The position numbers and the translations under genes were made by a program. The notes beneath the pieces are model-generated. The model ran no database searches, was not told where the DNA came from, and saw nothing but the letters and a program-made list of their open reading frames with translations. This document shows, one piece after another, positions 59,685 through 64,000 of a DNA stretch of 64,000 nucleotides (positions are counted from its first letter, which is position 1; every line of letters begins with the position of its first letter). Source of the stretch: Aeromicrobium sp. IC_218 (GTDB lineage Bacteria; Actinomycetota; Actinomycetes; Propionibacteriales; Nocardioidaceae). The stretch spans positions 1 through 64,000 of the forward strand of contig NZ_SJXM01000007.1 in assembly GCF_004336805.1 (NCBI RefSeq). The letters are read 5' to 3'.

Positions 59685-60611
59685 TCAGCCGACCACGACG
59701 TCGGCCGGCTCCTCCCCCGCACGCAGCCGCGCGAGCTGGCCGCGCACGACCCGCTCGATCCGCGGACGCATCGCGGACGTCATGCCGCCGACGTGCGGGC
59801 TCACCAGCACGCCGGGCGCGGTCCACAACGGGTGGCCGGACGGCAGCGGCTCGGGGTCCCAGACGTCGGAGGCGAACCGCAGGCGCCCGGCCTCCGCCAC
59901 GATCGCGTCGGTGTCGGCCACCTTGCCGCGCGCGACGTTCACGACCAGCGCCCCGTCGGGCAGCGCGGCGAGGAAGCCGGCGTCGACGAGGTGGTGCGTC
60001 GCCTCCGAGTACGGCACCGCGACCACCACGACGTCCACGGTGGGCAGCAGCGTGTGCAGCTCGTCGGTGCCGTGGACGTGGACGCCGTCCTCGTCCCGGG
60101 CCCGCGAGGCGACGCGCACGAGCTCGCAGCCGAAGCCGTCCAGCCGCGCCGCCACCTGCGTGCCGATGCCGCCGTGGCCCAGCAGCATGACGCGACGGTC
60201 GATGAGGCTGGACGTGAACGCCTTGCGCCACTCGCCCCGCTCCTGCTGGCGGACGTGCGAGGGCAGCTCGCGCAGGGCCGCGAGGGTGAGCGCCACGGCC
60301 AGCTCGGCGGTCGACTCCTCGTGGACGCCCACCGCGTTCGCGACCCGGCCACCGTCGCCGATCGCGTCGGCCACGCCGTCGTAGCCCAGCGACTGCAGCT
60401 GCACGAGCCCGATCCGCGACACGTCCAGGCGGGTGAACGCGTTCCCACCCCCGAGGTCGTACGGCCACACCACGAGGTCGAGGTGCCCGTCGGGCTGGTC
60501 GGCCTCGCGCGGGTCCCACACCACCAGCTCGGTGCCGGGCTCGTCGGCCAGCGACGCCAGCCAGGTCTCCTCGGGGACGCTCACGCGCAGGTCCGTCGTC
60601 GGTCCAGTCAT
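59685..60611 (-). CDS. D-isomer-specific 2-hydroxyacid dehydrogenase family protein
   Basis: A 308-residue NAD(P)-dependent dehydrogenase. The cofactor fold is RVMLLGHGGIGTQVAARLDGFG, the catalytic arginine is in NVARGKVADTDAI, the glutamate in DPEPLPSGHPLW and the histidine in VLVSPHVGGMT. NAVGVHEESTAELAVAL matches the family's substrate-domain hinge. Compared with phosphoglycerate dehydrogenase it is short and lacks regulatory domains; it may reduce glyoxylate or another 2-oxoacid. ATG at 60611. Confidence 0.9.
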   Translation of the reverse strand: MTGPTTDLRVSVPEETWLASLADEPGTELVVWDPREADQPDGHLDLVVWPYDLGGGNAFTRLDVSRIGLVQLQSLGYDGVADAIGDGGRVANAVGVHEESTAELAVALTLAALRELPSHVRQQERGEWRKAFTSSLIDRRVMLLGHGGIGTQVAARLDGFGCELVRVASRARDEDGVHVHGTDELHTLLPTVDVVVVAVPYSEATHHLVDAGFLAALPDGALVVNVARGKVADTDAIVAEAGRLRFASDVWDPEPLPSGHPLWTAPGVLVSPHVGGMTSAMRPRIERVVRGQLARLRAGEEPADVVVG

Positions 60612-60716
60612 GCCCCTGATGATGCCCGGGCCGGCCGCGTGTCACACCGCGTGCCCCTCGTGCGTCATCACAGTAGGAGCAGGCGCCCGCCTGACCGCAC
60701 CGAACGAGGAGCCACC

Positions 60717-60953
60717 ATGAAGACCATGACCTGCCGCCAGCTCGGCGGCCCCTGCGACCTGGCGCACACGGGCGAGACGGCCGACGACGTCATCCACGCC
60801 CAGGACAAGCACCTGCGCGAGGCGGTCAAGGCCGGCGACGCCGCGCACGAGCCCGCCCGCGAGGACATGAAGGGGCGCTGGCGCCACCCGAAGAGGTCGC
60901 TCGGCTGGTACCGCGACATGAAGAAGGCGTTCGCCGAGCTGCCGGCGGACTGA
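60717..60953 (+). CDS. DUF1059-like small protein
   Basis: A 78-residue soluble protein starting MKTMTCRQLGGPCDLAHTGE, with ADDVIHAQDKHLREAV and a basic C-terminal half (MKGRWRHPKRSLGWYRDM). The first half fits DUF1059, a small zinc-ribbon-like family with a conserved cysteine pair (C6, C13), of unknown function. ATG at 60717 follows GAGGAG. It is divergent from the hydroxyacid dehydrogenase and convergent with the sigma-factor gene, five bases apart. Confidence 0.8.
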   Translation: MKTMTCRQLGGPCDLAHTGETADDVIHAQDKHLREAVKAGDAAHEPAREDMKGRWRHPKRSLGWYRDMKKAFAELPAD

Positions 60954-60958
60954 CCCGC

Positions 60959-61831
60959 TCAGCCCTGCGCGCGGCGTGCGTCCCGTCCGCCCGGGCCGCC
61001 GTCGCGGCGGGGCCGGACGGTGGCCAGCAGCGACGGCTCGGCCCGGAACTCGATCCGGGTGACGACGCCGTCGGCGATGTCGAAGTCGAACACCACGCGC
61101 GCCTGCCCGCGGTCCATCCACGCCGCGGCGGCCCGGTCCGCGGCGAAGACCGGCAGCGCGGCGTGCGCGGAGCCGTCGAAGAACGCCGACACCTGCTCGC
61201 GCCCGACGATGCTGGTGGGCGTGCCGAGCGCGGCGGCGGCCGCGTCGGCGCCCACCACGACGTCGGGCGCGAGCAGCGCGACGAGCCGGTCGAGGTGCCC
61301 GCCCTTGGCGGCGGACAGGAACGCGTCCACGACCTCCCACCGCGGCGGGACGGACGTCGGCGCTGGCTCCGCGAGCTTCGCCCGGGCCCGCGACGCGAGC
61401 TTGCGGGCCGCGGCCGGGGACGTGTCGAGGACGGCGGCGACGGTGGCGAAGTCGTGGCCGAAGCTGTCGTGCAGGACGAACGCCACCCGCTCGTTGGGCG
61501 AGAGCCGGTCCAGGACGACGGACAGCGCCTCCCCCACCGAGTCGGCCAGCACGACGTCCTCGACCGGGTCGTCACCGGTGTCGGGGCCGTCCACCGGCTC
61601 CTCGGGCACCGGCACCTTGGCCCGCAGCCGGTCCAGGCACAGCCGGGTCGTCACCGTCGTCAGCCAGGCCGGGAGGCTCCCGACCTCCTGGTCGGTGCCG
61701 TGCAGGCGCAGCCACGACTGCTGGACGACGTCCTCGGCCTCGACCCGGTCGTCGAGCATGCGGGCGGCCAGGCGCACCAGGCGCGGGCGCTCGGCCTCGA
61801 ACGCCTCGGCGTCCGCCGCCCGCTCGCTCAC
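60959..61831 (-). CDS. ECF RNA polymerase sigma factor, ECF41/SigJ-like
   Basis: A 290-residue extracytoplasmic-function sigma factor. Sigma2 (LVRLAARMLDDRVEAEDVVQQSWLRLH-like, residues about 16-45) and sigma4 (LDRLSPNERVAFVLHDSFGHDFATVAAVL) are followed by a SnoaL-like C-terminal extension (about 170-270, EVVDAFLSAAKGGHLDRLVALLAPDVV) characteristic of ECF41, which controls activity in place of a separate anti-sigma factor. The usual ECF41 partner, a carboxymuconolactone decarboxylase or oxidoreductase, is not adjacent. GTG at 61831 overlaps the upstream gene's stop by 4 bp. Confidence 0.92.
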   Translation of the reverse strand: MSERAADAEAFEAERPRLVRLAARMLDDRVEAEDVVQQSWLRLHGTDQEVGSLPAWLTTVTTRLCLDRLRAKVPVPEEPVDGPDTGDDPVEDVVLADSVGEALSVVLDRLSPNERVAFVLHDSFGHDFATVAAVLDTSPAAARKLASRARAKLAEPAPTSVPPRWEVVDAFLSAAKGGHLDRLVALLAPDVVVGADAAAAALGTPTSIVGREQVSAFFDGSAHAALPVFAADRAAAAWMDRGQARVVFDFDIADGVVTRIEFRAEPSLLATVRPRRDGGPGGRDARRAQG

Positions 61832-62412
61832 GGCGTCACCCGGACGAGCTCGACCTCGTCGGTCAGCCCGGCGAACCAGGGCTCGGACTCCACGAACGCG
61901 ACGAGCGCGTCCGCGTCCGGCCCGTGAAGCACGACGTCGGTCGACTCCTCCTGCAGCTGCCAGGACTGGATGACGCCGACGCCGGACGCGTTCATCGGCC
62001 CGCGCATCTCGCCGAACGCCGCCATGAGGGTCTCGTTGCCGGGGACGTGGTCGTAGGCCAGCTCGGCGCGGACGTGCCCGTGCAGGCGGGCGACGACCAC
62101 GGCGCACCGCCCGAACGGCGTCCGCTCGCCCGTGCGCAGGTCCTCGACGTACGAGCCGCGCGGCGCCCACGAGTCGTCGAGCACGTCAGCGACCAGCTCG
62201 ACGAACCGGGGGTCGGTGCAGCGCACCTCGATGTCGACCGCCTTCACCCGCTCGTGGCCGTCGAGCAGCGTGCCGCCGCCGACCACCTTCGCCTTGACGC
62301 CCTCGGCGGCGAGCTCGTCCTCGATCGGGTCCTCGTACCAGTCGTCGCGGTGGACGGGCTGCACCCGCGCGGGCAGGTGGATCCGGTGGGTCGGGCGCCG
62401 GCGGCCGATCAC
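61828..62412 (-). CDS. Uncharacterised 194-residue protein coupled to the ECF41 sigma factor
   Basis: A soluble protein with a basic start (MIGRRRPTHRIHLPARVQPVHRDD begins the chain up to about 24 residues) and alternating beta-rich segments: KVVGGGTLLDGHERVKAVDIEV, DPRFVELVADVLDDSWAPRG, VVVARLHGHVRAELAYDHVPG and a C-terminal ALVAFVESEPWFAG. No family is recognised. Its ATG at 62412 overlaps the ppx stop and its stop overlaps the sigma-factor start (GTGA), so all three are in one operon. It could be a regulator or target of the stress response, but nothing in the sequence shows which. Confidence 0.7.
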   Translation of the reverse strand: MIGRRRPTHRIHLPARVQPVHRDDWYEDPIEDELAAEGVKAKVVGGGTLLDGHERVKAVDIEVRCTDPRFVELVADVLDDSWAPRGSYVEDLRTGERTPFGRCAVVVARLHGHVRAELAYDHVPGNETLMAAFGEMRGPMNASGVGVIQSWQLQEESTDVVLHGPDADALVAFVESEPWFAGLTDEVELVRVTP

Positions 62413-63350
62413 GGCTGGTCCAGCGGAAGGACGAACGACAGCGCGATGCCGTCGAGGATGTCGTGCTCGCTGATGACCACCTCGTCGGTCTGCAGCGGCA
62501 GGTGCGAGAGCACCGAGTCGAGCACCAGCGCGCCGCCGCCGATGACGTCCGCGCGGCCCGGGTGCATGAACGGCAGGTCCCGCCGCTCGGCCACCGACAT
62601 CGACGCCAGCGCCAGGCAGGCGCTGGCCAGCTCGGCGACGGGGATGCGCGCGCCGTGCAGCGCCTCGCTGTCGTAGCGGGGCAGCTCGAGCGCGTGCGCG
62701 GCCACCGTCGTGATGGTGCCGGCGACGCCGATGAGCGTCGTGACCGGCGGGTACTTCTCCAGCTCGCGGCCGATCAGCCGGTCGCAGGCGTCCAGGCAGG
62801 TGCCGATCTCGGCCAGCGTGGGCGGGTCGGCGTGCAGGAACCGCTCGGTCATGCGCACCGAGCCGATGTCATAGGACTCGCCCACGTCCGGGCCGAGCGG
62901 CTTGTCGCCCAGGACGAGCTCGGTCGAGCCACCACCGATGTCGAGCACCGCGCGCGAGCCGGGCGGCAGGCCCCAGGTCGCGCCGACGTACGAGAAGCGC
63001 GACTCGCTCAGGCCGGAGATGACCTCCGGACGCACGCCGATGACCCGCTCGACCCGCTGGCCGAACTCGGCCGAGTTGGTGGCGTCACGCGTCGCGGACG
63101 TCGCGCAGAAGCGGATCTTCTCGACGCCGTGGTCGGCGATGATCACCGCGTACTCCCGCAGCGCCGCGAGGGTGCGCTCGATCGCCTCCTCGGCCAGGAA
63201 GCCGGTGCGGTCGACCCCCTGCCCGAGGCGGACGATGCGCATCTCGCGGGCGAGGTCGGTCTTGGTGCCGTCGATGTCGACGTCCGCCACGAGCAGGCGG
63301 ATCGAGTTCGTGCCGCAGTCGATCGCGGCGACACGCTGGGCATCGAGCAT
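62409..63350 (-). CDS. ppx: Ppx/GppA family exopolyphosphatase
   Basis: Hydrolyses polyphosphate chains or converts pppGpp to ppGpp. The 313-residue form is the short actinobacterial type with only the two ASKHA-fold domains: AAIDCGTNSIRLLVADV (phosphate 1), the catalytic glutamate region in ATSATRDATNS, VLDIGGGSTELVLG (phosphate 2) and IGVAGTITTVAAHAL. It lacks the C-terminal HD domain of the E. coli enzyme. ATG at 63350 lies 7 nt behind TAGGCT (leaderless). First gene of the operon with the unknown protein and ECF41. Confidence 0.93.
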   Translation of the reverse strand: MLDAQRVAAIDCGTNSIRLLVADVDIDGTKTDLAREMRIVRLGQGVDRTGFLAEEAIERTLAALREYAVIIADHGVEKIRFCATSATRDATNSAEFGQRVERVIGVRPEVISGLSESRFSYVGATWGLPPGSRAVLDIGGGSTELVLGDKPLGPDVGESYDIGSVRMTERFLHADPPTLAEIGTCLDACDRLIGRELEKYPPVTTLIGVAGTITTVAAHALELPRYDSEALHGARIPVAELASACLALASMSVAERRDLPFMHPGRADVIGGGALVLDSVLSHLPLQTDEVVISEHDILDGIALSFVLPLDQP

Positions 63351-63389
63351 GGGGGCGAGCCTAGCGAAGGACGGCGGGGCCGCCCGTCG

Positions 63390-64000
63390 TCAGTCCTCGA
63401 GCATCCGGCTCTCGTCGAACGGACGCTCGCCGGCCAGGACGGCGTCGAGCCGCTCGCGGTCGACGGTGTGGGTCCAGTGCCCGACGAGGACGGTGGCCAC
63501 CGAGTTGCCGGCGAAGTTCGTCAGCGCCCGCGCCTCGGACATGAAGCGGTCGATGCCGACGATGAGGCCGACGCCCTCGACCAGCTCCGGGCGGTGGGAG
63601 TTGAGACCGCCGGCGAGCGTCGCCAGGCCCGCGCCGGTGACGCCCGCGGCGCCCTTGGACGCGATGATCATGAACACCAGCAGCGAGACCTGCTCGCCGA
63701 TCGACAGCGGCTTGCCCAAGGCGTCCGCGACGAAGATCGACGCCATCGTCAGGTAGATCGCGGTGCCGTCGAGGTTGAACGAGTAGCCGGTCGGCACCAC
63801 GATGCCGACGGTCGACTGCGCCACCCCGGCGTGCTCCATCTTGGCGATCACCCGCGGCAGGGCCGACTCCGACGACGACGTCGACAGGATGAGCAGGAAC
63901 TCCCGGCCCAGGTACCTGAACAGCTTGAAGATGTTGACCCGCGTGACCACCCACAGCAGCGAGCCGAGCACGCCGAAGACGAACAGCACGCAGGTGACGT
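63390..64000 (-). CDS. Dicarboxylate/amino acid:cation symporter (DctA/GltP type), 5' end outside window
   Basis: The C-terminal 203 residues of a sodium- or proton-coupled dicarboxylate transporter. Family motifs present are the serine-rich re-entrant loop STSSSESALPRVIAKME, VVPTGYSFNLDGTAIYLTMA with the NxDGT binding site, ASKGAAGVTGAGLATLA (second hairpin) and VGIDRFMSEARALTNFAGNSVATV. The frame stays open to the window edge, so the gene starts beyond 64000. C4-dicarboxylates such as succinate or aspartate are the usual substrates. Confidence 0.93.
   Translation of the reverse strand, partial: VTCVLFVFGVLGSLLWVVTRVNIFKLFRYLGREFLLILSTSSSESALPRVIAKMEHAGVAQSTVGIVVPTGYSFNLDGTAIYLTMASIFVADALGKPLSIGEQVSLLVFMIIASKGAAGVTGAGLATLAGGLNSHRPELVEGVGLIVGIDRFMSEARALTNFAGNSVATVLVGHWTHTVDRERLDAVLAGERPFDESRMLED

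Overview
The window is high-GC DNA packed with short-spaced genes on both strands. It looks like the chromosome of a mycothiol-producing actinobacterium, most likely in or near Nocardioidaceae (Aeromicrobium/Nocardioides type; this placement is an inference). Signs are the mycothiol conjugate amidase, DUF4307, DUF3052, DUF4245, an ECF41 sigma factor, and about two dozen genes whose start codon lies only 6-7 nt behind a TANNNT -10 box (leaderless transcripts).

Layout. 1-12.8 kb is a conserved housekeeping block: xseB, DUF4245, glpX, a hydrolase, fumC, phoH, a cis-prenyltransferase, a hemolysin-III-like membrane protein and a YyaL/DUF255 protein. The same neighbourhood resumes at 27.8 kb with a small membrane protein, mca, DUF4307 and greA. 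From memory this set matches the xseB-to-greA region of Mycobacterium tuberculosis (about Rv1107c down to Rv1080c). Between the two halves lies accessory DNA. The first part, 12787-23254, is bounded by a 22-bp direct repeat with one mismatch. It carries a type I restriction-modification operon (hsdM, hsdS, a NucS-like nuclease with a putative modified-base-reader domain, hsdR), three decayed genes (an XRE regulator, an excisionase-like protein and an unknown ORF) and a DUF900 alpha/beta hydrolase with a large unassigned N-terminal region. I read it as a decayed integrated defence island. It is followed by a secreted GH3/PA14 glycosidase and a GT-C membrane protein.

30-46 kb holds ilvA, an AI-2E-type exporter, msrA, a zinc alcohol dehydrogenase, a mug-type glycosylase, an hsp20 gene with a near-consensus HspR (HAIR) operator, a CYP102-like P450 without reductase, a glycerophosphodiester phosphodiesterase, a tyrosine phosphatase, a SGNH hydrolase, a Bax-inhibitor-1 protein, a PadR/HAAS pair, a molybdenum-cofactor operon (DinB, mobA, DUF6457, fdhD) and trmB.

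46.5-49.9 kb is the end of the beta-ketoadipate pathway (IclR/PcaR regulator, thiolase, two CoA-transferase subunits). 50-58.6 kb is an uptake-and-catabolism locus: a GntR regulator translationally coupled to a soluble Cache-domain protein, then a six-gene operon (aldehyde dehydrogenase, class III aminotransferase, four-gene amino-acid ABC importer) divergent from a FAD amino-acid oxidase. Both divergent promoters carry the same 14-bp motif over the -10 box. The window closes with a tRNA bearing a UAA (Leu) anticodon but a short variable loop, an autoregulated repressor/membrane-protein pair, a hydroxyacid dehydrogenase, DUF1059, an ECF41 sigma factor operon, ppx and the 3' part of a dicarboxylate symporter.

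Small structural features recur: a dispersed palindromic repeat built on CCCTTCGACAGGCTCAGGG at gene 3' ends, a pair of hairpins sharing a conserved outer stem, and strong bidirectional terminators between convergent genes.
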